Source: Erythrobacter sp. (lineage in GTDB: Bacteria > Pseudomonadota > Alphaproteobacteria > Sphingomonadales > Sphingomonadaceae). From it: a DNA stretch of 12,694 nt. The notes under the pieces were generated by a model that had not been told where the DNA came from, made no database searches, and was given only the letters and a program-made list of their open reading frames with translations. This document shows, in pieces, positions 1-6,307 of this stretch (position 1 is the first letter of the stretch; every line of letters begins with the position of its first letter). Location: contig NZOF01000139.1 in the NCBI GenBank assembly GCA_002695185.1, forward strand, positions 1 to 12,694. Direction: 5' to 3'. The translations under genes and the position numbers were made by a program.

Positions 1-1
1 C

Positions 2-763
2 TGCTCGGCAAGCGACACCGCGCGCAAGGTTCGCGACGAAGTGGGCTTTTTCCAGACCGTCCGAGCGGCGATGATCAAGGCTTCCGACACCTCCGGCCGT
101 TCCGTCGTCGATCGCGATCTGGCTATTCGTCAGATCGTCAACGATGCCGTCGCCTCAACGGAAATCGTCGATATACTATCGGCGGCAGGGCTGTCGTCAC
201 CCGACATCTCCATTCTGTCGGATGAGTTCCTTGCCGAAGTCGGACAGATGGAGAAGAAGAACCTCGCCCTCGAAGCACTGAAGAAACTCCTGAACGACGA
301 GATCCGGTCGCGCAGTCGGTCGAACGTCATCGCGACCCGGAAGTTCTCGGAGCGACTTGAGGAAGCTATCGCCCGTTATCACACCAACGCCATCAGCACC
401 GTTGAGGTGCTGCAGGAGCTGATCGTGCTGGCCAAGGAGGTCCGCGAAGCTCGGAACCGTGGCGAGGAAACCGGGCTTTCTGCCGAAGAAATCGCCTTTT
501 ATGACGCCCTCGCTGACAACCTGAGCGCGGTCGAAATCCTCGGCAATGATCAGCTGAAAATCATCGCCCATGAACTGCTCAAGGGGCTCAAGGCCAATGT
601 CAGCATCGACTGGGCTCATCGCGACAGCGCCAGGGCAAGATTGCGAGTGCTCGTGAAGCGCATCTTGAGGAAGTTTGGTTATCCGCCGGACCTCGAGGAT
701 GCCGCAGTGCGCGGTGTCCTGGCGCAGGCGGAGGCTATGCTGTCGGAAATGTCGGGGTCATAG
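2..763 (+). CDS. hsdR: Type I restriction enzyme R subunit, C-terminal part (5' end outside window)
   Basis: The reading frame is open from base 2, so the GTG at 41 is internal and the gene enters from upstream. The 253 visible residues are mostly charged helix and resemble the C-terminal helical domain of HsdR (DUF3387 type): a segment reading EVGFFQTVRAAM near the left edge, then long helices rich in E, K and R, ending with the RKFGYPP-type stretch typical of this tail. In the family this domain lies behind the nuclease and the two helicase lobes and contacts the HsdM/HsdS core. None of the motor or nuclease motifs are in the window, so activity cannot be judged. It is followed almost at once by a small secreted-protein gene on the same strand. 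The assignment to HsdR is fairly firm; the state of the whole enzyme is unknown. Confidence 0.82.
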   Translation, partial: CSASDTARKVRDEVGFFQTVRAAMIKASDTSGRSVVDRDLAIRQIVNDAVASTEIVDILSAAGLSSPDISILSDEFLAEVGQMEKKNLALEALKKLLNDEIRSRSRSNVIATRKFSERLEEAIARYHTNAISTVEVLQELIVLAKEVREARNRGEETGLSAEEIAFYDALADNLSAVEILGNDQLKIIAHELLKGLKANVSIDWAHRDSARARLRVLVKRILRKFGYPPDLEDAAVRGVLAQAEAMLSEMSGS

Positions 764-781
764 GTCGTGGCAACCAAGCTG

Positions 782-1159
782 ATGCGAACTCTGATACCGC
801 TACTGGCCATCGCGGCTGCTTCGCCAACTCTGGGACAGGGCTTCTCTTGTCGAATTGGCACGCAGCCCGCTTGCCTGGACTACGGCGACAAGGTTTGCTC
901 GAGCAGCGGAATGTGCGTCGACCGCAACGCTGCCTGTTTCGATCAGTACCAGTGCAACTACGAGGGGTTCACCTGCAAATCAGACGTAACCGAATGCGTC
1001 GAAGCACATGATTCCCTTCTGAGCAAACACAATGAGCTGGTCGACGATTTCAACGAGAATCTCGAGATTGCCAAGAAGATGGCAGCGCGGCTGGACGACA
1101 TTGAAAGCTGCCTGATCTATGCCAGTACGCTCGAAGATGCGAAGCTGTGTGCGCAATGA
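782..1159 (+). CDS. Small secreted cysteine-rich protein of unknown function
   Basis: About 125 residues. It begins with a clear signal peptide (MRTLIPLLAIAAASPTLGQ, cleavage probably after the A/G-rich end), then a cysteine-rich segment and a helical tail. Ten cysteines follow the signal, eight of them within about 60 residues, an even number that suggests disulfides in an oxidising periplasm. The tail (about residues 75-110) is acidic and predicted coiled or helical. I chose the ATG at 782 because it places the signal peptide directly at the N-terminus. A GTG at 767 in the same frame, 3 bases after the hsdR stop, would add five residues and is equally possible; neither has a convincing ribosome site, so coupling to hsdR translation is plausible. 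I do not recognise the family. The link to the restriction system is position only. Confidence 0.68.
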   Translation: MRTLIPLLAIAAASPTLGQGFSCRIGTQPACLDYGDKVCSSSGMCVDRNAACFDQYQCNYEGFTCKSDVTECVEAHDSLLSKHNELVDDFNENLEIAKKMAARLDDIESCLIYASTLEDAKLCAQ

Positions 1160-1245
1160 TCCCCCTCCTCTGGTGCCTCCCCGGCGCTGTCGGTATTCGG
1201 GGGGGCGCAGCGCAGAAGTTTGCCAGCGTCAGGCGATTTCACCGG

Positions 1246-1399
1246 GGAATCCAGATGGAATCCACCTATCCAGTTTGAGAGCCGTTTCGACCAATAAAAC
1301 AAGGCTTTGATCACCAGGCGAGGGTGGATTCCTTCTGGATTCCGGCGGAATCCAGGAAGCCACCTTCGGAATCCACTTCGGGGAATCCAGGCGGAATCC
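1246..1399. repeat. Cluster of eight GGAATCC/GGATTCC heptamers
   Basis: Six GGAATCC copies start at 1246, 1257, 1347, 1368, 1382 and 1393; two reverse-complement copies GGATTCC start at 1326 and 1337. Spacing is irregular (11 to 69 bases). Several copies share wider context: GGCGGAATCCA occurs at 1344 and 1390, and GGGGAATCCAG or a close variant at 1244 and 1381. A second short motif, AGCCACC, recurs at 1359, 1412, 1421 and 1436. These fill most of the 308-base gap between the secreted-protein gene and the ParB fragment. Frames through the repeats are open but look like low-complexity translation, so I treat the stretch as non-coding, probably a phage control region. Confidence 0.8.
1335..1355. 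other. Perfect 9-bp hairpin inside the GGAATCC cluster
   Basis: CTGGATTCC (1335-1343) pairs with GGAATCCAG (1347-1355) around a GGC loop. An outer GGTGG (1323-1327) can pair with CCACC (1360-1364), extending the stem across a bulge. Because six direct and two inverted heptamers are present, alternative pairings are possible. No T-run follows, so it is not a standard terminator. Confidence 0.7.
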
Positions 1400-1467
1400 A
1401 TCGAGGCAGAAGCCACCGGGAGCCACCCGCCCCAAAGCCACCCAAAACCACAGGACCAACCTGCCCC

Positions 1468-1601
1468 ATGGACCTCACCTTCGCGCCGCGCCAGATCGAG
1501 TTCTGGCCGATCGAGCGCCTGCGCCCCTATGCCCGGAACGCGAAGATGCACGGGCCAGATCAGGTGCCGCGCATCGCCGCCAGCATGGCCCGCTTCGGCG
1601 C
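1468..1601 (+). pseudogene. ParB-like nuclease domain protein, truncated after the first ~45 codons
   Basis: From the ATG at 1468 the frame reads MDLTFAPRQIEFWPIERLRPY and on to an AASMARFG block, the N-terminal half of a ParB/Srx-type domain as found in phage-encoded ParB-methyltransferase proteins. In the family the block continues into a segment with GHGR, which binds nucleotide or acts in catalysis. Here homology stops at about 1600 and the frame ends at the TGA at 1627-1629 after unrelated residues. The DNA beyond the break belongs to a cytosine methyltransferase in another frame, so the rest of this gene was deleted. No good ribosome site precedes the ATG. The fragment cannot form a working domain. 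Confidence 0.7.
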
Positions 1602-2269
1602 GGCTTCCCCGAAGTCGCAGAAGGACTGATTGGCATGGGCTACAGGCTTGCGGCAGGATTGTTTACGGCGCCGGAAGTCGGCGCGCCCCACCGCCGGGAA
1701 CGGCTGTTCATCCTCGCCATCCGGAAAAGCGACGAACTGGCCGACCCCGCGCGCCTGCTCCGGCACCCGGTCGAGCGGCGACAATCGCAGCGAGAACCTG
1801 CGCCTCTGGCCGACGCCCCGGGCCAGCGCCAACGAAAACCGGCAGACCAGACCGACGCCGTCGCAGGCGGCGGGCAAGCACGGGATGAACCTCGCGACCA
1901 CGGCCACGCAATGGCCGACGCCGCTGGCGGCGGACGGCAACAAACCGAGCGCAGGCAACCGCAAATCGGCCGATCTGACCCATGCGAGCCAGATGTGGAT
2001 GACGCCGACGGCGCGGGATCACAAGGATGGGGCAACGACGCTGGAGAACACCCCTGTCAACGGCCTGCTTGGCCGCCAAGTCCCCACGATGCCAACGGCT
2101 GGAAGCGATATCTCAGATCAGCGCCGGACGCTGAACCCGCCATTCGTCGAGGCGCTGATGGGCTGGCCAACAGGGTGGACAGGCTCCGCCTCTGTGGCAA
2201 TGGCGTGGTCCCCTGTTTGCAGCGTATGCGCTCCGAACCTTGGCGTATCAGCTGCAGAAGGAGGGATGA
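1602..2269 (+). pseudogene. Phage DNA (cytosine-5) methyltransferase, 5' half deleted and frame-broken
   Basis: Frame 3 (codons starting 1602, 1605 and so on) reads GFPEVAEGLIGMGYRL, then GAPHRRERLFILA, a conserved block of C5 methyltransferases that follows the catalytic half. The catalytic loop with PC and the AdoMet-binding FxG motif are absent, removed with the end of the ParB gene. Further on, frame 1 gives the WPTP-rich sequence and a LNPPFVEALMGWPTGWT block seen in many phage enzymes, while frame 3 gives GLANRVDRLRLCGNGVVP, a typical C-terminal block. After a four-C run (2210-2213) the expected continuation, LFAAYALRTLAYQLQKEG then stop at 2267-2269, is in frame 2; one extra C would restore it to frame 3. 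The gene is therefore missing its front and has at least one frameshift. Confidence 0.72.
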
Positions 2270-2281
2270 TGCGGCACCAGA

Positions 2282-2812
2282 TCAGGCCGAGCTCAGCTTA
2301 TAGACCCGGCCCCTTTCGGGGAGTTTTTCGGAGGTCACATCCAGCCCCAGCTTCTTCTTCAGCGAACCGGAAATGGCGCCCCTGATGCTATGGTGTTGCC
2401 AATTCGTCGCTTCGGCGATCTCGGCAATACTTGCGCCCTCCGGCGCCTGAAGCATGGCGATCAGCTGGGCCTGTTTGGTGCCGGGGCGCTGGGCGGCGGC
2501 GATGGCCTCGGGCTTGGCATCGCGCAAGCCCGCCATGGTTTTCACCACGACCGGGTCGATGCCGACGGCCGCAAGGCCTTCGGGCGTGGCGATCAGCGTG
2601 GTGCCATGCCCGTCGCCGGTTTCACGCCAGAGCGGTTCGTTACGCCGAAGATTGGCATCGACCTCTTCGAGGAAGCCAAGCTTGATCATCCGGCCGATGG
2701 TCATCTTCGCTGCAGCCCCATGCAGCCCCTCGGGCAGCGGCAGTGCGAGATTGCCGGTCCGGGCGCTGGCGCGCGTCAGGATCAGGGTCTGGGTGTCGGT
2801 GAGTTTAGTCAT
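2282..2812 (-). CDS. DUF3489 domain protein (phage-associated, HTH-like)
   Basis: A 176-residue protein from the ATG at 2812 (MTKLTDTQTLIL). The open frame extends upstream to 2998, but that part overlaps the neighbouring small gene and has no coding character, so I reject it. The N-terminal ~90 residues contain a GRMIKLGFLEE helix and a segment ending TPEGLAAVGI, resembling a winged-helix domain. The C-terminal ~65 residues (TKQAQLIAMLQAPEGASIAE onward, with WQHHSIRGAISG and KKKLGLDV) match the DUF3489 domain, likely a helix-turn-helix fold. Function is unproven; in phages it sits between the methyltransferase and terminase genes and may be a regulator. It converges on the methyltransferase remnant with 12 bases between stops. 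It is the one gene in the prophage island that looks intact. Confidence 0.82.
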   Translation of the reverse strand: MTKLTDTQTLILTRASARTGNLALPLPEGLHGAAAKMTIGRMIKLGFLEEVDANLRRNEPLWRETGDGHGTTLIATPEGLAAVGIDPVVVKTMAGLRDAKPEAIAAAQRPGTKQAQLIAMLQAPEGASIAEIAEATNWQHHSIRGAISGSLKKKLGLDVTSEKLPERGRVYKLSSA

Positions 2813-2907
2813 GGATGGCTCCGTGCATTGCCGCCGCGTGCTGCGGTCGGCTTCTACGGAACCGGACCCCGCTGCGCGGGGCATAACAGTCGTTTCTGGC
2901 CGACCAA

Positions 2908-3136
2908 TCAGGCGGCGTGTTCGCCCTCGCCGAAGGCAAAATCGCTGATCTGCTTCAGCAGGTTCGCCTGATGTTCGAGGCTGCCGACATTGGCCCAACT
3001 CACCCGCTCGGGATCGGCGCCGAAATGATCGTCACTGAAGGCCTGCAACCCGGGCCAGCATGGCGTCGATTTCGACTTTCTTGGCGATGAAGGCGGTCAG
3101 GGCGGCTTCATTGCTGCGGGCGGGTTTGCGGGTCAT
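2908..3136 (-). pseudogene. Small phage protein, companion of DUF3489, one-base insertion
   Basis: From the ATG at 3136 the minus strand reads MTRKPARSNEAALTAFIAKK through MLAR, then runs into a stop at 3034-3032 after 34 codons. Removing one base from the CCC run at 3049-3051 restores a continuous frame: MLARLQAFSDDHFGADPERV, then SWANVGSLEHQANLLKQISD, and FAFGEGEHAA before a stop at 2910-2908, 75 or so residues in all. This restored protein looks like a small acidic helical protein often found directly upstream of DUF3489 genes in Rhodobacterales phages. No function is known to me. The single-base change means either a recent frameshift mutation or a sequencing error. Confidence 0.72.
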
Positions 3137-3223
3137 TCCGGTCTCCGGGTGCATCGTTTCGTTGATGCAGCATCGCTCTGGCGCGGCCTGAAGTGTAGAT
3201 AATTCTCAGTAATATCATTGCTT

Positions 3224-3239
3224 TATAATCAACAGGGAG
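3224..3239 (+). promoter_or_regulatory. TATAAT -10 box and AGGGAG ribosome site for terminase small subunit
   Basis: TATAAT at 3224-3229 lies 17 bases before the ATG at 3247, and AGGGAG at 3234-3239 has a 7-base spacing to it. The surrounding DNA is AT-rich (about 3195-3232), unusual for the window. No convincing -35 box is seen at 16-18 bases, and a TSS just downstream would leave a very short leader, so the -10 call is weaker than the ribosome site. Confidence 0.5.
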
Positions 3240-3246
3240 AGCCGCG

Positions 3247-3800
3247 ATGCAGGGCATGAGCGAACGCGCCTATGCGGCCCATGTCGGGCTGTCGCGCGGG
3301 GCAATCCAGAAGGCGCGCGAAAGAGGGCGGCTGGTGCTGTTTGCCGATGGTTCATCGATGCGGCGGCGTCTGATGCCCGGCGCGCGGCAACCACCGATCC
3401 CGATCAGCAGAACCGGTCGAAAGGCGGCACCGCGCGACAAATATCGGCACCGAAACGGACGTCGCGCCCCGCGGAGAACCTCTCCGCCCCGTCGATCTCC
3501 GGTCCGAGCGACAGTTCCTCCTATCTGAAGGCCCGGACGGCGCTGACGGTCTATCAGGCGCAGGAACGCCAGATCGCCATCCAGAAGAAGAAGGGCGTGC
3601 TGGTCGACCGTGCACGGGCCGAGACGCTGGTCTTTCGCCTCGCCCGGCAGGAACGTGATGCCTGGGTGACATGGCCCGCCCGCGTCGCTGCGATCATGGC
3701 GGTGGAATTGTCGGCCGAGATGGAAAAAACCACCGGGGAATCCGTGAGCATCGGCACCGGGGTGCTGCAGAGGGTGCTGGAAACCCATGCCCGAGCTTGA
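3247..3800 (+). pseudogene. Phage terminase small subunit / DNA-packaging protein, frameshifted and 3'-truncated
   Basis: The first 35 codons from the ATG at 3247 read MQGMSERAYAAHVGLSRGAI then QKARERGRLVLFADGS, an N-terminal helix-turn-helix of the Nu1/terminase small-subunit type that binds packaging sites. At about 3351-3354 the frame is lost; one added base puts it into the frame that continues IDAAASDARRAATTDPDQQ, then a variable linker, then YQAQERQIAIQKKKGVLVDR and VFRLARQERDAWVTWPARVA, all typical of this family, to a TGA at 3798. The end (VLETHARA) is about 15-20 residues shorter than I would expect, because the DNA changes at about 3790 into a DUF3489 fragment on the other strand. 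No large terminase gene follows. So it is a single-frameshift, truncated remnant. Confidence 0.75.
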
Positions 3801-3928
3801 ACAGCCTCCCGACCGATATATTTGCCGCCGCGCCCGCGCAGTCCCTTCGGCAATGGTGGGGCGAGATTGCCCACACGGGTGCACGACCTGGGCAGGATTA
3901 ATCTCCGGGTGTCGGAAAGTTTCGTCAT
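3801..3928 (-). pseudogene. Second DUF3489 gene, N-terminal fragment
   Basis: From the ATG at 3928 the minus strand reads MTKLSDTRRLILPRSCTRVG followed by NLAPPLPKGLRG, clearly related to MTKLTDTQTLILTRASARTG and NLALPLPEGLHG of the gene at 2282-2812. Similarity fades after a GGKYIGR block, where the frame shifts (another frame gives SVGRLFKLG, matching TIGRMIKLG), and ends at about 3790 at the junction with the terminase remnant. About 45 codons survive of about 176, so there is no DUF3489 domain left. Confidence 0.75.
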
Positions 3929-4015
3929 GACTGGCTCTGTTTGCCGCCGCCGCAGGTTACGGTCGGCTTCTACGGAGTTGGATCCCACCGCGCGGAGCAT
4001 AGCGGTTGTTTCGGG
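3801..4015. repeat. Diverged duplicate of 2687-2905 (DUF3489 5' end and upstream DNA)
   Basis: The similarity covers the DUF3489 N-terminal codons and continues through the leader, where no coding is expected: both copies share TGCCGCCGC, CGGTCGGCTTCTACGGA and a GCATA(A/G)C(A/G)GT(C/T)GTTTC segment. Nucleotide conservation upstream of the start shows that this is duplicated DNA and not just a protein family match. By eye, identity is roughly three quarters, with small gaps. Confidence 0.75.
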
Positions 4016-4041
4016 CCTTCGCCTTACTTCCGTTCAGCACC

Positions 4042-4145
4042 ATCAGGATCGCTCTGACGGGCATAAACGTAAAAGAATATCTGTCAATTTCATTGCCTTA
4101 AGGCCGAGCGCGTGAGCCGTGACGCAGGGTATAAGCGAACGTGTT
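4042..4145. repeat. Diverged duplicate of 3170-3268 (terminase promoter and start)
   Basis: Shared blocks in order are ATCGCTCTG, TCATTGC(T/C)TTA, GAGCCG, then GCAGGG(C/T)AT(G/A)AGCGAACG. The start codon of the terminase copy at 3247 (ATG) corresponds to ACG at 4122-4124, and the second methionine codon is ATA, so this copy cannot start. The TATAAT box and AGGGAG site are also lost. The small companion gene that separates the two blocks in the better copy is missing here. From about 4146 to 4281 I see nothing beyond the leader of the next gene. Confidence 0.68.
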
Positions 4146-4281
4146 CAGGCAGAGCGCAGGGCCGAAGCCGTATTGCGCACTCTATGACTCACCCGATCAC
4201 TCTGAACGCCTCACCTTCTGATGCCGGCACATGACTTGGCTCAACCTTCATGATGGTCCAATGAATGCAGGGGGGTTCGTC

Positions 4282-4971
4282 ATGCCTGAATTTCTTGTCT
4301 CTCAGGTGCGTGTCGGTCGCGTGAAGCCGCTCCGTGCCGAAGCCATTCCGAGTGGCATCCGCAAGTACAGTGTCGCAGGACCGATTGCCGCGGCAGTCTG
4401 TGGACTGGATGGTGATGAGCAGGGCGACCGGCGCAATCATGGAGGCCCCGACAAGGCCATCCACGCCTATGCCGCCGCCCATTATCCAGCCTGGCGCAAC
4501 GATCTTCCTGAGCTTGCGGCAGAATTTCAACCCGGTGCCTTCGGGGAAAATCTTGTCGTCCACGGCGCAGTCGAGGCCGATATCTGTCTGGGCGATCAGT
4601 GGACGCTTGGCGAGGCATTGCTGGAGGTGAGTCAAGCGCGCCAACCCTGTTGGCGGCTGAACCTGCGCTTCCAGCGGCACGACATGGCACGTCGCGTGCA
4701 GGAATCCGGGCGCACTGGCTGGTATTTCCGTGTTCTCAAACCCGGGCACATCGCGCCGGGGCAGACGGCGCGGCTGGTCGAACGACCGCATCCGGAATGG
4801 AGCCTCGATCGGGTCTGGACCCTTCTTTATCGGGACCGAAACAACCGCACGGCATTGACCGCCTTCGCCGCACTGCCCGGCCTGCCCGAACGGTGGCGGA
4901 ACATGGCCGAAGCGCGGCTGGCCAATGGGCGCACCGAGGATTGGACGCGCCGGCTGGAAACGCCGGCATGA
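4282..4971 (+). CDS. yiiM: MOSC domain protein, YiiM-like
   Basis: A 229-residue protein. The start at 4282 is chosen because AGGGGGG (4269-4275) lies 6 bases before it; earlier in-frame ATGs at 4231 and 4261 lack such a site. The MOSC core holds GLDGDEQGDRRNHGGPDKAI (about residues 42-60), GAFGENL (86-91) and SQARQPCWRLN, with the conserved cysteine at 123 that ligates molybdenum in MOSC proteins. A C-terminal three-helix region ends EDWTRRLE, as in E. coli YiiM, which matches in length and motif order. YiiM-type proteins use molybdenum cofactor to reduce N-hydroxylated bases such as 6-N-hydroxylaminopurine; that substrate is inferred here. It is first in a three-gene operon, overlapping pdxY by ATGA. 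The leader abuts decayed phage DNA, so its original promoter may have been altered. Confidence 0.85.
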   Translation: MPEFLVSQVRVGRVKPLRAEAIPSGIRKYSVAGPIAAAVCGLDGDEQGDRRNHGGPDKAIHAYAAAHYPAWRNDLPELAAEFQPGAFGENLVVHGAVEADICLGDQWTLGEALLEVSQARQPCWRLNLRFQRHDMARRVQESGRTGWYFRVLKPGHIAPGQTARLVERPHPEWSLDRVWTLLYRDRNNRTALTAFAALPGLPERWRNMAEARLANGRTEDWTRRLETPA

Positions 4972-5861
4972 GTGCAGAACCCGAGGAGCGCCCCGGCCGA
5001 CCCTTGCCCATCGTCATCTCGATTCAGAGCCAGATCGCATGGGGCCATGTCGGCAATTCCGCCGCTGCCTGGCCGATGCGTGCCTGCGGGGTCGAAGTGA
5101 TCGAAGTGCCGACTGCGCTACTGTCGAACCATCCGCACTATCCCTCGATGCGCGGCCGCCTGCTGGACCCGGATCTGGTCGACGAGATCCTGTCGGGCCT
5201 TGCCGAGCGCGGGATCCACCAGCGCGCAACGGCCATTCTGTCGGGCTTCATGGGCCAGGCCGGGACTGCCTCGGTGGTGGCCGCGTTTGTGCGGCAAGCC
5301 AAGGACGCGAACCCGGATCTGCTTTACGCCTGCGATCCGGTGATTGGCGACGCCGATCTGGGCTTTTTCGCCGATGCGGCGCTACGCAGGGCTTTCGCCG
5401 AAGATCTCGTGCCGCTGGCCGATCTGATCCTGCCGAACGCGTTCGAACTGGAAGCGCTTTCCGGCGTCGCCATCGACGGCCCGGATGCCGTTGCCGCCGC
5501 CCGCGCCGTTCTGGGCACGCCTGCCGTGGTCGCGACATCGGTGCCGGTCGAGGGCTGGCCAGACCGGCTTGGCACGGTGACGGTCAGCGACGCCGGCCGC
5601 AGCATCATCAAGATGCCTAGGCTGCCGGTCCGGCCGGCCGGCACCGGCGATCTGCTGGCGGGCCTGACAGTGGCACGGCTGGCCCTCGGGGTCGATCTCG
5701 ACACAGCCGTGGCTCGGGCGGTCGCGGGCGTGGCGGCGGCACTGGCGCGCACATCCGGCGAGCCTTGGGCCGAAATGCCGATCGCAGCCGCCATCGATGC
5801 CATCGTCACGGCCACGGGTCGAGAGACGATGCCTGAATCCGGAACGGAGCAAATGCGATGA
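4968..5861 (+). CDS. pdxY: Pyridoxal kinase PdxY-type
   Basis: A 297-residue ribokinase-superfamily kinase that phosphorylates pyridoxal (and possibly pyridoxine or pyridoxamine) to feed pyridoxal 5'-phosphate salvage in the cytoplasm. Markers include ISIQSQIAWGHVGNSAA near residues 18-33, LLSNHPHYP at 51-59 as in PdxY/PdxK substrate loops, a DPV at 123-125, and the ATP-site GTGDLLAG at 225-232 with catalytic Asp228. The start at 4968 overlaps the MOSC stop (ATGA); the open frame extends much farther upstream, but only as a shadow of that gene. It also overlaps the next gene by ATGA. About ten extra residues precede the usual N-terminus. In context, PLP made here would serve enzymes such as GlyA, although GlyA is in a separate operon. 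Confidence 0.88.
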   Translation: MSAEPEERPGRPLPIVISIQSQIAWGHVGNSAAAWPMRACGVEVIEVPTALLSNHPHYPSMRGRLLDPDLVDEILSGLAERGIHQRATAILSGFMGQAGTASVVAAFVRQAKDANPDLLYACDPVIGDADLGFFADAALRRAFAEDLVPLADLILPNAFELEALSGVAIDGPDAVAAARAVLGTPAVVATSVPVEGWPDRLGTVTVSDAGRSIIKMPRLPVRPAGTGDLLAGLTVARLALGVDLDTAVARAVAGVAAALARTSGEPWAEMPIAAAIDAIVTATGRETMPESGTEQMR

Positions 5862-6208
5862 CACAGATCTGGCTCAAGCGCGCGTATGAGGCCCCGGCGC
5901 CGTCGGATGGGCAGCGCATCCTCGTCGACCGCCTGTGGCCGCGCGGCGTCTCGAAGGAAGAATTGCACCTCGACGACTGGATGAAGGAAATCGCGCCCAG
6001 CGACGCGCTGCGCGACTGGTTCGGTCACGACCCGGCCAAGTGGAAGGAATTCCAAACGCGATATGCAAAGGAACTGGACAAGAACGGCGACGCCGTCGCG
6101 CCGCTGAAGCAAAGGCTCGACAAGGGGCGCGTGACGCTGGTCTTCGCCGCCAAGGATGAGGCGCATAACAACGCTGTGGCACTGAAAGCCTATCTCGAAG
6201 GCAACTGA
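5858..6208 (+). CDS. DUF488 / YeaO family protein
   Basis: A 116-residue protein that matches the DUF488 (YeaO-like) family over its whole length: IWLKRAYEAP at the start, the family hallmark RILVDRLWPRGVSKEE (about 20-35), WFGHDPAKWKEF, and a C-terminal VTLVFAAKDEAHNNA followed by LKAYL. The family is widespread and structurally known, but its reaction is not established; an enzyme role has been suggested from conserved polar residues. GGAG at 5846-5849 gives an 8-base spacing to the ATG, and the start overlaps the pdxY stop by ATGA, so it is translated as part of the yiiM-pdxY operon. The following 115 bases up to the convergent cytochrome gene carry no gene I can see. Confidence 0.88.
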   Translation: MTQIWLKRAYEAPAPSDGQRILVDRLWPRGVSKEELHLDDWMKEIAPSDALRDWFGHDPAKWKEFQTRYAKELDKNGDAVAPLKQRLDKGRVTLVFAAKDEAHNNAVALKAYLEGN

Positions 6209-6307
6209 TATCATCGGTCGGCCGCCGCGGCACCAGTCTACCACCGCTCAACATCGTGAGGCCCGCGATACGAGGCCGCGCGATGCACGTTGACCCCGAC
6301 CTTACGT

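Noticed and set aside
1190..1213. GCGCTG...CAGCGC inverted repeat after the secreted-protein gene as a terminator
   Set aside because: The stem is only 6 bp with a long loop and there is no T-run.
1246..1399. Possible CRISPR array or coding repeat in the GGAATCC cluster
   Set aside because: Units are only 7-11 bases, unevenly spaced and in both orientations, and no cas genes are near. Open frames through it (both strands) give Trp/Pro/Ser-rich low-complexity sequence with no ribosome site.
2390..2971. Long plus-strand frames opposite the DUF3489 gene
   Set aside because: They are antisense shadows of a well-supported minus-strand gene in GC-rich DNA, with no family features.
4146..4281. Phage attachment site at the right edge of the island
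   Set aside because: I found no tRNA gene, integrase or repeat matching the left edge, so the borders of the island are not defined.
4599..4967. N-terminal extension of PdxY giving a 420-residue protein
   Set aside because: The extension lies wholly within the MOSC gene in another frame; the kinase homology begins just after the ATG at 4968, which has the ATGA overlap.
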